Shown one piece after another: positions 36,093 to 44,834 of a stretch of 64,000 nucleotides of DNA. A model generated the notes under the pieces. The model saw nothing but the letters and a program-made list of their open reading frames with translations. It was not told the origin of the DNA and did no database searches. How positions within the stretch are numbered: position 1 is the stretch's first letter; the number at the start of each line of letters is the position of its first letter. Made by a program: the position numbers and the translations under genes. Source of the stretch: an uncultured Lachnospiraceae bacterium. Its GTDB lineage: Bacteria > Bacillota > Clostridia > Lachnospirales > Lachnospiraceae. The stretch is taken from NCBI GenBank assembly GCA_902781505.1, contig CACZJL010000010.1, positions 1 to 64,000 of the forward strand, in the 5' to 3' direction.

Positions 36093-37280
36093 ATGAATAA
36101 GAGATTTTTAGCAGCTGGACTTGCAGCAGTAATGGCAATGTCTATGGTTGCATGCGGTAAGAACAATAACGGGGATACAACAAAGACTACATACAGCGCA
36201 ACTTCCACAGTGAATCGGGAACTCGAAATGAGCGAGTATAATGATTTCTACTTAAAGACAGCAGAACAGTACAGCCAGTATGTGACACTTGGTGAGTATA
36301 AGGGTTTATCAACAACAGTTGATCGTTCTACAGAGAACGTTTCAGATGACACAGTTCAGTCTCAGATTGATGCATTACTTAAGAATACAGCAACAACTAC
36401 AGATGTAACAGCAGATGGCACGACACAGAACGGTGATACCATCACACTTGACTATCAGGGTCTTTTAGACGGCAATGCATTTTCCGGTGGTACAGCTACA
36501 GATGCTACTTATACAGTAGGTTCCGGCAAGTTTATCTCAGACCTTGATACAGGTCTTGCAGGACTGAAGGCAAATGTTGAAACAGATATCCCATGTACCT
36601 TCCCTGACAACTATTCTTCTACAGATTTAGCAGGCAAGCAGGTTATCTTCAGAGTTAAGGTTACAAAGATTTCAAGAACAACAACACCTGAGCTTACAGA
36701 TGAATGGGTTAAGAACAATGCCGATGCATTCGCTACTTATGGTACAGCTTCTACCGTTGCTGAGTTAAAGGCAATTGTTAAGGCAGGACTTGAGAAGACA
36801 AACAAGGAAACAAATGAGTCTACAAAGTTCTCCAACCTTTTACAGACAATCGAAGATGCTTCACAGGTTTCTGACTATCCGAAGGAAGAGCTTGAAAACC
36901 TGGAAAATACAATGAAGACAAATGTTCAGAATGAGTTTACACAGTACGGTTCTTCTTACGGCTACTCAGACTTCAATGCTTACATCTCCGGTGTTTACGG
37001 CTTTGATGATGAAGATGCCTTCAACAAGTATGTTACAGAGTATGCTCAGAGCTACTTAAAGGAGAAGATGATTATTACTCTGATTGGTCAGAAGGAAGGG
37101 GTTAAAGTAAGCTCTGACGACATCAAGACACTTGGTGATGAACTTGCCAAGACCTACGGTTACTCTGATTACAACGAGATCGTAGGTAGCTTCACAAATG
37201 AAATCAACGCAGAAGTTGGCTATGAAGCTCTTTACAAGAAGATTCAGGAAATTGTAAACGCAGCAGCAACAGAAAACTAA
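36093..37280 (+). CDS. Trigger-factor-like FKBP peptidyl-prolyl isomerase lipoprotein
   Basis: ATG 36093 follows TTGGAG at 7 nt; the upstream GTG (36087) is too close. The 395-residue product has a signal peptide with lipobox VAC at Cys21, a Thr/Asn linker, an FKBP-type domain (about 90-180: GDTITLDYQGLLDG, then GSGKFISDLDTGLAGLK) and a long helical C-terminal domain like that of trigger factor. The N-terminal ribosome-binding domain is absent. It is probably a lipid-anchored folding factor for secreted or surface proteins. A strong terminator follows, so it is a single-gene unit. Confidence 0.85.
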   Translation: MNKRFLAAGLAAVMAMSMVACGKNNNGDTTKTTYSATSTVNRELEMSEYNDFYLKTAEQYSQYVTLGEYKGLSTTVDRSTENVSDDTVQSQIDALLKNTATTTDVTADGTTQNGDTITLDYQGLLDGNAFSGGTATDATYTVGSGKFISDLDTGLAGLKANVETDIPCTFPDNYSSTDLAGKQVIFRVKVTKISRTTTPELTDEWVKNNADAFATYGTASTVAELKAIVKAGLEKTNKETNESTKFSNLLQTIEDASQVSDYPKEELENLENTMKTNVQNEFTQYGSSYGYSDFNAYISGVYGFDDEDAFNKYVTEYAQSYLKEKMIITLIGQKEGVKVSSDDIKTLGDELAKTYGYSDYNEIVGSFTNEINAEVGYEALYKKIQEIVNAAATEN

Positions 37281-37306
37281 TCCGTCTTAATATTAAAAGA
37301 AATGAG

Positions 37307-37338
37307 AGCTCCCGGGATTCTTCCCGGGAGCTTTTTTT
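37307..37338 (+). terminator. Strong terminator after the isomerase gene
   Basis: AGCTCCCGGGA and TCCCGGGAGCT form an 11-bp perfect stem with TTCT loop, followed by seven T. Confidence 0.95.
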
Positions 37339-37456
37339 GAATTGCCACTGCCAGGGCAGGTATCTGCGCGAGGTTCTGCGGCAATGTGACACCTGCAGCC
37401 CGGGAAACGATTCGCCCCCGCGTAACAAACTGGGCAAGCTGTAACGGTAAAGTCAC
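37339..37456. other. GC-rich intergenic segment with pairing potential
   Basis: No gene is seen here. The stretch is much richer in G and C than other spacers. ATTGCC (37341-37346) pairs with GGCAAT (37380-37385); inside, CTGC/GCAG and GCAG/CTGC helices are mutually exclusive. A second domain has GCCC (37398-37401)/GGGC (37432-37435) enclosing CGGG/CCCG. It could be a small structured RNA or a decayed remnant. Confidence 0.35.
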
Positions 37457-37485
37457 TTGACGAAGTATATTTTTTACGTTACTAT
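37457..37485 (+). promoter_or_regulatory. metK promoter
   Basis: TTGACG (37457-37462), 17 bp and TACTAT (37480-37485). An 8-bp inverted repeat, TTGACGAA (37457-37464) and TTCGTCAA (37490-37497), brackets it, so the -35 is one arm and the start site the other. Confidence 0.75.
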
Positions 37486-37517
37486 TTGTTTCGTCAAATC
37501 AAAAAATTGATTTCGTC

Positions 37518-37636
37518 CCTTATTACGAGTGGTGGAGATACATAGGATCTGTGAAGCCCGGCAACCCCGCTTTCATTGGAAAAGTGGAAGGTGCCAAACC
37601 TGAGCGCTATTGCGGAAGCAAGATCGAGCGATAAGA
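37518..37636 (+). promoter_or_regulatory. SAM-I (S-box) riboswitch
   Basis: The aptamer opens with CTTAT (37519-37523) and closes with ATAAG (37631-37635), which form P1. Between them are the conserved GGTGGAG, GAAGCCCGGCAACC and AAGGTGCCAA blocks of the S-box class. It senses S-adenosylmethionine and should switch the downstream terminator on when SAM is plentiful, reducing metK expression. Confidence 0.95.
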
Positions 37637-37661
37637 GGATTACGAAGAATATGTTTTTTCG

Positions 37662-37695
37662 AGTCCTTTTTACGCGTGTGTAAAGAGGACTTTTT
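37662..37695 (+). terminator. Riboswitch-controlled terminator
   Basis: AGTCCTTTTTAC and GTAAAGAGGACT pair (one G-U) around GCGTGT, followed by TTTT. It is the expression platform of the SAM-I riboswitch. Confidence 0.85.
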
Positions 37696-37788
37696 AAGCA
37701 TGTAAGGACTGTTCCGTTCTGATGTCGTGCAGACAGGAAATACAGGAAGAAATCAACGAAACATTTTGATTTTGGAAAGGAAATGAAC

Positions 37789-38997
37789 ATGGAAAAGAGA
37801 TTATTTACATCTGAATCCGTAACAGAAGGACATCCGGACAAAGTCTGCGATGCCATCTCTGACGCAATCCTTGATGCCTGCATGGCACAGGATCCGATGA
37901 GTCGTGTAGCATGTGAAACAACAACATGCACAGGCTTCGTATTAGTAACAGGAGAAATTACAACAAAGGCTAACATTGACTACCAGAAGATCGTTCGCGA
38001 AACAGTAAACGAAATCGGTTATAACAATGCAGCGTATGGATTTGACGGCAATACTTGTGCGGTTATGGTTGCAATGGATCAGCAGTCTCCTGATATCGCT
38101 ATGGGCGTTGATAACGCACTTGAGACAAAGGATGACTTAAAGGCACTTGAGAAGAATATGTCTGATGAGGAAATCGGTGCAATCGGTGCCGGTGACCAGG
38201 GCATGATGTTCGGTTATGCTACAAACGAGACAGAAGAGTACATGCCTTATCCTATTGACCTTGCACATAAGCTCTGCAGACAGCTTACAAAGGTTCGTAA
38301 GGATGGCACATTAAGTTATCTTCGTCCGGATGGCAAGTCTCAGGTTTCTGTAGAATACGATGAGAACGGAAAGCCATTCCGTCTTGAGGCAGTTGTACTT
38401 TCTACACAGCATGATGAGGATGTGACACAGGAACAGATTCATGCAGACATCAAGAAGTATGTATTTGACCCGATTCTTCCAAAGGAACTTCTCGATGAGA
38501 AGACAAGACTTTACATCAACCCGACAGGCCGTTTCGTAATCGGCGGTCCTCATGGTGATGCAGGTCTGACAGGTCGTAAGATTATCGTAGATACTTACGG
38601 TGGCTACGCTCGTCACGGCGGCGGCGCTTTCTCCGGAAAGGACTGTACAAAGGTTGACCGTTCTGCAGCATACGCAGCTCGTTATGTTGCCAAGAACATC
38701 GTTGCAGCCGGTCTTGCTGATGAAGCTGAAATCCAGCTTTCTTACGCAATCGGTGTAGCACAGCCGACATCTGTCATGATCAACACATTCGGAACAGGTA
38801 AGCTTTCCGATGAAAAGCTTACAGAAATCATCCGTGAGAACTTTGATCTTCGTCCGGCAGGCATCATCAAAATGCTTGATTTACGAAGACCAATCTACAG
38901 GCAGACAGCAGCTTACGGACACTTCGGTCGTACTGATATCGATCTTCCATGGGAGAAGCTTGATAAGGTGGACGATTTAAAGAAGTATCTTGCATAA
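37789..38997 (+). CDS. metK: S-adenosylmethionine synthetase
   Basis: MetK makes SAM from methionine and ATP. Two in-frame ATGs exist; 37789 is chosen because GGAAAGG lies 8 nt upstream, whereas it is only 2 nt from 37783. The 402-residue protein starts [18 protein letters not shown], with the ATP-binding GHPDK motif, and has the [12 protein letters not shown] hexapeptide region and GGGAFSGKD. It is under SAM-I riboswitch control, forming a feedback loop on its own product, and is closed by a terminator. Confidence 0.98.
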   Translation: MEKRLFTSESVTEGHPDKVCDAISDAILDACMAQDPMSRVACETTTCTGFVLVTGEITTKANIDYQKIVRETVNEIGYNNAAYGFDGNTCAVMVAMDQQSPDIAMGVDNALETKDDLKALEKNMSDEEIGAIGAGDQGMMFGYATNETEEYMPYPIDLAHKLCRQLTKVRKDGTLSYLRPDGKSQVSVEYDENGKPFRLEAVVLSTQHDEDVTQEQIHADIKKYVFDPILPKELLDEKTRLYINPTGRFVIGGPHGDAGLTGRKIIVDTYGGYARHGGGAFSGKDCTKVDRSAAYAARYVAKNIVAAGLADEAEIQLSYAIGVAQPTSVMINTFGTGKLSDEKLTEIIRENFDLRPAGIIKMLDLRRPIYRQTAAYGHFGRTDIDLPWEKLDKVDDLKKYLA

Positions 38998-39010
38998 ATT
39001 TAAAACTGAG

Positions 39011-39045
39011 GCCAGGAGTCGGAAATTCCACACTCCTGGCTTTTT
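39011..39045 (+). terminator. metK terminator
   Basis: GCCAGGAGT (39011-39019) pairs with ACTCCTGGC (39032-39040), followed by TTTTT. Confidence 0.92.
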
Positions 39046-39083
39046 AAGTTTGTCCTGTGTAACTGATGTGTATGTGACAAATG

Positions 39084-39100
39084 TTGCCGGTGTCCGGCAA
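39084..39100. other. TTGCCGG-TGT-CCGGCAA palindrome upstream of mreB
   Basis: A perfect 7-bp inverted repeat with a 3-nt centre, flanked further by GACA (39076-39079) and TGTC (39101-39104). There is no T-run. It lies 25 nt before the mreB -35, a typical place for an activator or repressor site. Confidence 0.55.
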
Positions 39101-39124
39101 TGTCGGGAAACGAAAAAGTGCACC

Positions 39125-39153
39125 TTGTTTTTTAAACAGTGGTTCGTTATAAT
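39125..39153 (+). promoter_or_regulatory. mreB promoter
   Basis: TTGTTT (39125-39130), 17 bp and a perfect TATAAT (39148-39153). Confidence 0.8.
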
Positions 39154-39197
39154 GTTATTTGCACTTTGACCTGATTTTGGAAAGGGGTTATAGATTT

Positions 39198-40193
39198 ATG
39201 TTAACGACAGATATCGGTATCGATTTAGGTACTGCCAGTATTTTAGTATATATCAGAGGCAAGGGAGTTGTTTTAAAAGAGCCTTCCGTTGTCGCATTTG
39301 ACAGAGATACAAATAAGATTAAGGCAATCGGTGAGGAAGCTCGTCTGATGATCGGACGTACTCCAGGTAACATCGTTGCTGTAAGACCACTTCGCCAGGG
39401 CGTTATTTCTGATTACAAGGTAACAGAGAAGATGCTCAAGTATTTCATCCAGAAGGCTGTCGGCAAGAGGATGTTTAAGAAGCCAAGAATCAGCGTCTGT
39501 GTTCCATCCGGAGTTACAGAGGTTGAGAGACGTGCGGTAGAAGATGCTGCAATGCAGGCCGGCGCCCGCGAAGTAGCAATCATCGAAGAGCCAATCGCAG
39601 CTGCAATCGGCGCAGGTATTGATATTACCCGTCCATGCGGAAACATGATTGTTGATATTGGTGGTGGTACAACAGATATCGCTGTTATTTCCTTAGGTGG
39701 AACAGTCGTTTCTACATCCATCAAGATTGCCGGCGATGATTTCGATGAAGCGATTGTTCGTTACATGAGAAAGAAGCACAACCTTCTGATCGGTGAAAGA
39801 ACAGCAGAAGACATCAAGATTACTGTAGGATGTGCTTATCCGGCTCCTGAAGTAAGAAAGATGCAGGTTAAGGGAAGAAATCTCGTAACAGGTCTTCCAA
39901 AGACAGTAGAAGTTACAACAGAAGAGACAGAGGAAGCTTTAAGAGAGGCTACAAGCCAGATCGTTGAGACTGTACACAGTGTCTTAGAGAAGACTCCACC
40001 AGAACTTTCTTCTGATATTGCAGACCGCGGTATTGTGCTTACAGGCGGCGGCGCACTTCTTAACGGACTCGACAAGCTGATTGAATCCAATACAGGAATT
40101 ACAACAGTTGTTGCAGAAGATCCTATGACCTGTGTAGCTACAGGTACAGGTAAGTTCATCGAGTTCTTAGCAGGCGAGACAGACGATAAGTAA
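39198..40193 (+). CDS. mreB: Rod shape-determining protein MreB/Mbl
   Basis: A 331-residue actin homologue that guides lateral cell-wall synthesis on the membrane. ATG 39198 follows AAAGGGG. The phosphate-binding loops DIGIDLGTAS (near residue 4) and DIGGGTTDIAVIS are visible, with the adenosine loop LTGGGALL near the C-terminus. mreC and mreD are not adjacent, so this may be the stand-alone Mbl or MreBH-type paralogue rather than the mreBCD member. recD2 follows after 40 nt. Confidence 0.93.
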   Translation: MLTTDIGIDLGTASILVYIRGKGVVLKEPSVVAFDRDTNKIKAIGEEARLMIGRTPGNIVAVRPLRQGVISDYKVTEKMLKYFIQKAVGKRMFKKPRISVCVPSGVTEVERRAVEDAAMQAGAREVAIIEEPIAAAIGAGIDITRPCGNMIVDIGGGTTDIAVISLGGTVVSTSIKIAGDDFDEAIVRYMRKKHNLLIGERTAEDIKITVGCAYPAPEVRKMQVKGRNLVTGLPKTVEVTTEETEEALREATSQIVETVHSVLEKTPPELSSDIADRGIVLTGGGALLNGLDKLIESNTGITTVVAEDPMTCVATGTGKFIEFLAGETDDK

Positions 40194-40233
40194 TCTCTGC
40201 ACGACTCACAGCCACACCACAGGAGAGTGAATT

Positions 40234-42486
40234 TTGGATTATTCAAATTGTGATTATGTGGAGGGCTATGTTACAAGCGTAATATTCCGTAATGAGGACA
40301 ATGGATACACTGTATTTTCCATTGTCTTCCACGGCGAAGAAATCACCTGCGTTGGTATGTTAGTAACAATCAGCGCAGGTGAATTTATTACTGCTCATGG
40401 AAGATTCGTTCACCATCCGGTGTATGACGAGCAGTTCTCCATCCAGTCTTATGAATTTAAAGAGCCGGAAGGCGCAGAGGCGATTCTTCGTTATCTCTCT
40501 TCCGGTATCATCAAGGGAATCGGTAAAAAGATGGCCGAGCGAGTGGTTTCGAAATTCGCAGACGACACCTTCCGTATTATGGAAGAAGAGCCGGAGCGAC
40601 TGGCAGAAATCAAAGGGATTTCGCTCGATGGCGCCATGCAGATTTCAGCTCAGGTCAATGAAAAGCGTGAGATTCGTTCAGCGGTCATGTTCCTGCAGAA
40701 ATATGGGATCAGCATGAAACTTGCCGGCAAGATTTACGAGCGCTACGGTGCCGGACTTTACACGATTATCAAGGAAAATCCCTATAAATTAGCAGAAGAA
40801 GTCAGAGGCATCGGTTTTAAAACAGCCGATGATATTGCTGTGCGCGCAGGTTTAAAGGTCGATTCGGAATTTCGAATCCGCTCCGGTATTATCTATTGCC
40901 TCGAGCTTGCGGCCAATAACGGTCATGTCTATCTGCCGTTAGAACAGCTTGAACAGACAACATCATCACTGCTTCTTCTTGATATACCGGACTTTGACAA
41001 GTTTCTGATGGATCTTGTGATTGATAAGAAAATCGTGGTCCGTCGAACAAAAGACGGGACACAGGGTGTGTATCTTAAAATGTATGCTTCGATGGAAGCA
41101 AACGTGAGTCGCGCTCTTCTTGATCTTTCCATGCACAGAGAAGAGGAGCCGGGCAGGCTCTCACGCCAGATTGCAAGAATTGAGAAGATTCAGAAAATCG
41201 AACTTGACCCTGCGCAGAGAGAAGCGGTAGAAATTGCGGTTCAGAACGGGGTAACCATCATCACCGGCGGACCTGGTACAGGTAAAACGACTATCATCAA
41301 CACCATCATCCGTTACTTTGAATCAGAAGGGCTTGAAGTCGCACTTGCAGCACCGACCGGACGTGCGGCCAAGCGTATGTCTGAGGCTACCGGACGTGAT
41401 GCGCAGACTATTCACAGGCTGCTTGGAATCAACGGCGGATCTTCTGAGGATTCCGATTCAGTTACAGAAACGCTGTTAATCCGACAGGATGACGAGCCGC
41501 TTGAAACGGATGTGGTCATTATCGATGAAATGTCGATGGTGGATATTGCACTGATGAATGCGCTTCTTAAGACCATTCAGGCTGGAACCAGACTGATACT
41601 GGTTGGCGATACCGATCAGCTTCCGAGTGTAGGTCCCGGCAATGTACTTAAAGATATCATCCGCTCAGAAGAGTTTCCGGTTGTAAACCTTACGAAAATC
41701 TTTCGACAGGCAGCAGAGAGTGATATCGTCACCAATGCCCATCGCATCAACCGCGGAGAGGAAGTAGAGCTGACAACAAGAAGCAAAGATTTTATCTTCC
41801 TCAAAAGGGACTCTGCTGATCAGATTATTTCAGCCATGCATACACTTTTGATGAATAAACTTCCTTCCTATGTCGGAGCGGATCCATCAGAAATTCAGAT
41901 TCTGACGCCATCCCGCAAGTCCATGGTCGGAGTTGACCGGCTGAATCAGGTGATGCAGGAACTGGTGAATCCGGCAGCTCCCGGCAAGGCAGAGAAGAAA
42001 TTTGCCGAGACTATCTTCCGTGTCGGTGACAAGGTTATGCAGGTGAAGAATAATTATCAGAAGGACTGGGTCATCCGGGACGAGTACAATGCGGAGAAAG
42101 ACCGTGGTGCCGGCATCTATAACGGAGATACCGGAATTATTACAGCAATCAGTTCATTTGCGCAGCAGGTTACCGTTCGTTTTGATGACGGACGCATCGT
42201 GAATTTTGACTTTGAAGAGCTGACGGACCTGTCCCTGGCCTACGCGATTACCATTCACAAGGCGCAGGGTTCAGAATATCCGGCAGTGATTATTCCGATG
42301 TATCCGGTTTCGAGTATGCTGATGAATCGAAACCTGCTCTACACAGCCGTGACCCGTGCGAAGAAGTGCGTGTGTCTTGTAGGTCAGCCGGAAATCTTCC
42401 GGCAGATGGCAGCAGGAATCAATGAACAGAAGCGCTTCTCATCACTTGATGAGCGAATTCGTGAAATCGGGCATCCGATTTCGTAA
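40234..42486 (+). CDS. recD2: ATP-dependent helicase RecD2
   Basis: This 750-residue SF1B helicase unwinds DNA 5'-3' and acts in repair and replication without RecBC. The start is TTG 40234, with AGGAG 8 nt upstream; there is no better ATG. An N-terminal OB-like and helix-hairpin-helix region (LSSGIIKGIGKKMAERVV and the following repeats) precedes the helicase core, with Walker A GGPGTGKTT at about 346-354, VIIDEMSMVD (motif II) and the C-terminal VTRAKK motif VI. It probably shares a transcript with mreB and comF. Confidence 0.95.
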   Translation: MDYSNCDYVEGYVTSVIFRNEDNGYTVFSIVFHGEEITCVGMLVTISAGEFITAHGRFVHHPVYDEQFSIQSYEFKEPEGAEAILRYLSSGIIKGIGKKMAERVVSKFADDTFRIMEEEPERLAEIKGISLDGAMQISAQVNEKREIRSAVMFLQKYGISMKLAGKIYERYGAGLYTIIKENPYKLAEEVRGIGFKTADDIAVRAGLKVDSEFRIRSGIIYCLELAANNGHVYLPLEQLEQTTSSLLLLDIPDFDKFLMDLVIDKKIVVRRTKDGTQGVYLKMYASMEANVSRALLDLSMHREEEPGRLSRQIARIEKIQKIELDPAQREAVEIAVQNGVTIITGGPGTGKTTIINTIIRYFESEGLEVALAAPTGRAAKRMSEATGRDAQTIHRLLGINGGSSEDSDSVTETLLIRQDDEPLETDVVIIDEMSMVDIALMNALLKTIQAGTRLILVGDTDQLPSVGPGNVLKDIIRSEEFPVVNLTKIFRQAAESDIVTNAHRINRGEEVELTTRSKDFIFLKRDSADQIISAMHTLLMNKLPSYVGADPSEIQILTPSRKSMVGVDRLNQVMQELVNPAAPGKAEKKFAETIFRVGDKVMQVKNNYQKDWVIRDEYNAEKDRGAGIYNGDTGIITAISSFAQQVTVRFDDGRIVNFDFEELTDLSLAYAITIHKAQGSEYPAVIIPMYPVSSMLMNRNLLYTAVTRAKKCVCLVGQPEIFRQMAAGINEQKRFSSLDERIREIGHPIS

Positions 42487-42499
42487 AGGGGACTTTTCT

Positions 42500-43294
42500 A
42501 TGGGGACAAATAGAGAACAGACAGGAAAGCCGGCAAGGGAACAGCCGGTGAAAAACGGAACGAAACAGGTAGTAAACGCGGTAAAAGAGGCTCTCCTGAC
42601 CGCGTTATTTCCATATGTATGTCCGGTCTGTAATCAGGTGATTGACAGAAATATTGACTGGATTCATCCGGAATGCCGGAGATTCCTCACGCCGATTAAA
42701 GGCAGGTATTGTATAAAATGCGGCAAATCCTTAAAGGAAGAGGGCGAGTTGTGCACGGATTGCGCGGGCACAGAGCATGTGTTTATTCAGAACGCCGCTG
42801 CATTTGCCAGGAACGAGGTGAGCAAGCGGGCGATTTATGCGTTTAAGTATGAGAACAAACGCGAGTTTGGCTATTGCTTTGCGAAGGGAATCGAGGAAAA
42901 TTGCAAAGAGCGCATCAGCAAATGGGACATCGATGCAATCGTGCCGGTTCCACTTTATATAGAGAAGAAACGAATCCGCGGGTTTAATCAGACGGAGCTG
43001 TTGGCAGATTCTCTCGGGGATTTGCTTGGAATGACGGTGGTGAAAAATGCACTGATTCGTACAAGGAAGACTGCGCCGATGAAGGACCTGTCCGGAGGCG
43101 AGAGATTTAGAAACGTCGCAGGGGCATTTGTCGCGAATACGGAGAACTGCCAGCAGATAAAAGGGAAAAGGCTGCTTGTTTTAGATGACATCTATACGAC
43201 CGGAACGACGCTTGATGCTTGCGCGCAGGTGCTGCTTGAAGCGGGGGCGGAGGCCGTGTATGGCGTCACGCTCTGCGTCGGTGAGGGATTCTAG
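42500..43294 (+). CDS. comF: ComF family phosphoribosyltransferase-like protein
   Basis: ATG 42500, 8 nt after AAAGGGG, gives 264 residues. The N-terminal zinc ribbon has CPVC, CIKC and CTDC, and the C-terminal phosphoribosyltransferase domain has the PRPP loop VLDDIYTTGTTLDAC. ComF helps import or process transforming DNA in competent bacteria, but homologues occur in non-competent species. It starts 14 nt after recD2, another DNA-processing gene. Confidence 0.92.
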   Translation: MGTNREQTGKPAREQPVKNGTKQVVNAVKEALLTALFPYVCPVCNQVIDRNIDWIHPECRRFLTPIKGRYCIKCGKSLKEEGELCTDCAGTEHVFIQNAAAFARNEVSKRAIYAFKYENKREFGYCFAKGIEENCKERISKWDIDAIVPVPLYIEKKRIRGFNQTELLADSLGDLLGMTVVKNALIRTRKTAPMKDLSGGERFRNVAGAFVANTENCQQIKGKRLLVLDDIYTTGTTLDACAQVLLEAGAEAVYGVTLCVGEGF

Positions 43295-43322
43295 AGTCTG
43301 CGTGCCGGCTGGGAGATTCTCA

Positions 43323-43351
43323 TTGATAGTGAAGAGGGACTTTGCTATAAT
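43323..43351 (+). promoter_or_regulatory. Promoter of the degenerate adenylate-forming protein gene
   Basis: TTGATA (43323-43328), 17 bp and a perfect TATAAT (43346-43351), 35 nt before the start. Confidence 0.8.
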
Positions 43352-43385
43352 TGAGACCGAAAATTTAAGGTTAAAGAGGTAGACA

Positions 43386-44246
43386 ATGGAACCTTTTCTG
43401 ACATTATTAAAAACAAAAGCGGTGTATCATGGAAATGAAGATGCCGTGATTTATGATACAATGCATGCAAGCTACAATCAGCTGCTTGAGGATGCACAGA
43501 AGAAAGCGGCACTCTTAGAGCAGTTTCCGGGAAAACGGATCGTTCTTGATGGTCCGGCGTCCTATCGCTGGCTGGTCAATTTCTTCGCCATCCTGATTTC
43601 TGGCAAAGATGTCCTGCTGACAAACTTCTTTCTGCCAAAGGAAGAGAAGCTGTTTTTCTTAAAGCAGTTAAAGCCGGATTATATCCTGTCCTCCACGACG
43701 CAGTACATCCTGCGTGATGCAGACAATGAGCCGGTTCCAAACGGCGATGGTAAGGGATTTAAGAAAAAACTTGAATTTACCGAGCCTGAAAAAGAAGGAA
43801 ATGTCATTCTGCTTCTTAGAAATGCAGATGAGACATTGAGAGAGACGGCATTTTCCACGGAACTTCTGATGCAGGTTGCAAGAAAAATCGAGGCAAATGG
43901 TGATTTTAAGAAGGACGACCGTGTCCTGCTTCTTGGTCACCTCTATCACAGATATTTCCTCGTTTATGGAATGCTTCTTCCGATTCTGACAGACACAGTG
44001 CTCTGTATTGGCAGAGGGCTTCGTCATATGGAGTTTGATACCTTCTATTATCATCCAACCATTCTTCCGATGATTCCGGGACTTGCCAGATGCCTTGCAA
44101 AGGAAGGTTCCTTTAATGAAGAACTTCGTCTTTTGATTTTGAGTGAGGATTCCGATGAATGGTTAAAAGAGAAGCTTGATGCACTTCCGATAGAAGTGAA
44201 AATTGCCGATTCGGTATTAAAAGAAAAGATTAATATTCATGATTAA
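43386..44246 (+). CDS. Short, degenerate ANL-superfamily (adenylate-forming) homologue
   Basis: The 286-residue protein resembles the N-terminal half of acyl/aryl-CoA synthetase-like enzymes: RIVLDGPASYRWLVNFFA (about 51-68), then KDVLLTNFFLPKEEK and KPDYILSS. Where the phosphate-binding loop (TSGTTG-type) should be (residues about 140-150) it reads VILLLRNADET, so nucleotide activation is unlikely. The C-terminal lid domain is missing. There are no frameshifts and it has its own good promoter, so it is probably a functional non-enzymatic protein rather than a decayed gene. Its role is unknown. Confidence 0.7.
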   Translation: MEPFLTLLKTKAVYHGNEDAVIYDTMHASYNQLLEDAQKKAALLEQFPGKRIVLDGPASYRWLVNFFAILISGKDVLLTNFFLPKEEKLFFLKQLKPDYILSSTTQYILRDADNEPVPNGDGKGFKKKLEFTEPEKEGNVILLLRNADETLRETAFSTELLMQVARKIEANGDFKKDDRVLLLGHLYHRYFLVYGMLLPILTDTVLCIGRGLRHMEFDTFYYHPTILPMIPGLARCLAKEGSFNEELRLLILSEDSDEWLKEKLDALPIEVKIADSVLKEKINIHD

Positions 44247-44250
44247 AAAA

Positions 44251-44273
44251 GAACTGCTTCGCAGGCCTTTCTA
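44251..44273 (+). terminator. Weak terminator-like hairpin
   Basis: AAAG-AA-CTGC and GCAG-GC-CTTT pair with a 2x2 internal loop around TTC, followed only by CTAAGG. It may attenuate read-through into rpmG. Confidence 0.4.
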
Positions 44274-44310
44274 AGGAATATACACGGTTAGCGCCAGTAA
44301 AGATTTTTTC

Positions 44311-44339
44311 TTGACGCAAAAAAAAACTCGTGTTATATT
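44311..44339 (+). promoter_or_regulatory. rpmG-secE-nusG promoter
   Basis: TTGACG (44311-44316), 17 bp and TATATT (44334-44339), about 90 nt before the L33 gene. Confidence 0.8.
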
Positions 44340-44386
44340 AGAACGGCTATGGAAGCGGTCTTTTTTTATGCCTAAAAAAGCCAATT

Positions 44387-44400
44387 GGTGAGAAATCACC
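44387..44400 (+). other. GAAA-tetraloop hairpin in the rpmG leader
   Basis: GGTGA and TCACC pair perfectly around GAAA, 18 nt before the L33 ribosome site. It could protect the 5' leader or affect translation. Confidence 0.5.
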
Positions 44401-44430
44401 GACCAAATATTAAATATGGAGGTGGAAGTT

Positions 44431-44580
44431 GTGCGAGTTAAAGTGACATTGGCATGTACAGAGTGTAAGCAGCGTAATTACAACACAACGAAGGATAAGA
44501 AAACTCATCCGGACAGAATGGAAATCAAGAAGTACTGTAGATTCTGCAAGAGACACACATTACACAAGGAAACAAAGTAA
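44431..44580 (+). CDS. rpmG: 50S ribosomal protein L33
   Basis: This 49-residue protein starts at GTG 44431, 8 nt after GGAGG. It reads [17 protein letters not shown], then CRFCKRHT and ends HKETK. The two Cys pairs (CTEC and CRFC) bind zinc, so it is the C+ paralogue. It is the first gene before secE and nusG, as usual in Firmicutes. Confidence 0.97.
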   Translation: MRVKVTLACTECKQRNYNTTKDKKTHPDRMEIKKYCRFCKRHTLHKETK

Positions 44581-44601
44581 TCGGTAAGAGAGGTTTTAGT
44601 T

Positions 44602-44823
44602 ATGGGTGAAACTTCAAAACAGAAAGCCAGCAAGTCCTTCCCTTCGAAGGTTAAGGCATGGTTCACAGGTTTTAGAGGCGAGTTCGGCAAGATTGTCTGG
44701 CCAAACCGCAAAACATTAACAAAAGAATCTGTTGCCGTTCTGGTTGTTTCCGTGGTACTTGGCGTGATTATCGCAGTGATTGATTTTGCCGCACGTGCAG
44801 GTATTGAGTTCTTAATCAAGTAA
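44602..44823 (+). CDS. secE: Preprotein translocase subunit SecE
   Basis: A 73-residue single-helix SecE of the short Firmicute type. An amphipathic segment (FRGEFGKIVWPNRKTL) is followed by one membrane helix (about 43-65). SecE clamps SecY in the Sec channel. It is 21 nt after rpmG and 11 nt before nusG. Confidence 0.96.
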   Translation: MGETSKQKASKSFPSKVKAWFTGFRGEFGKIVWPNRKTLTKESVAVLVVSVVLGVIIAVIDFAARAGIEFLIK

Positions 44824-44834
44824 GGATAGGCGTT

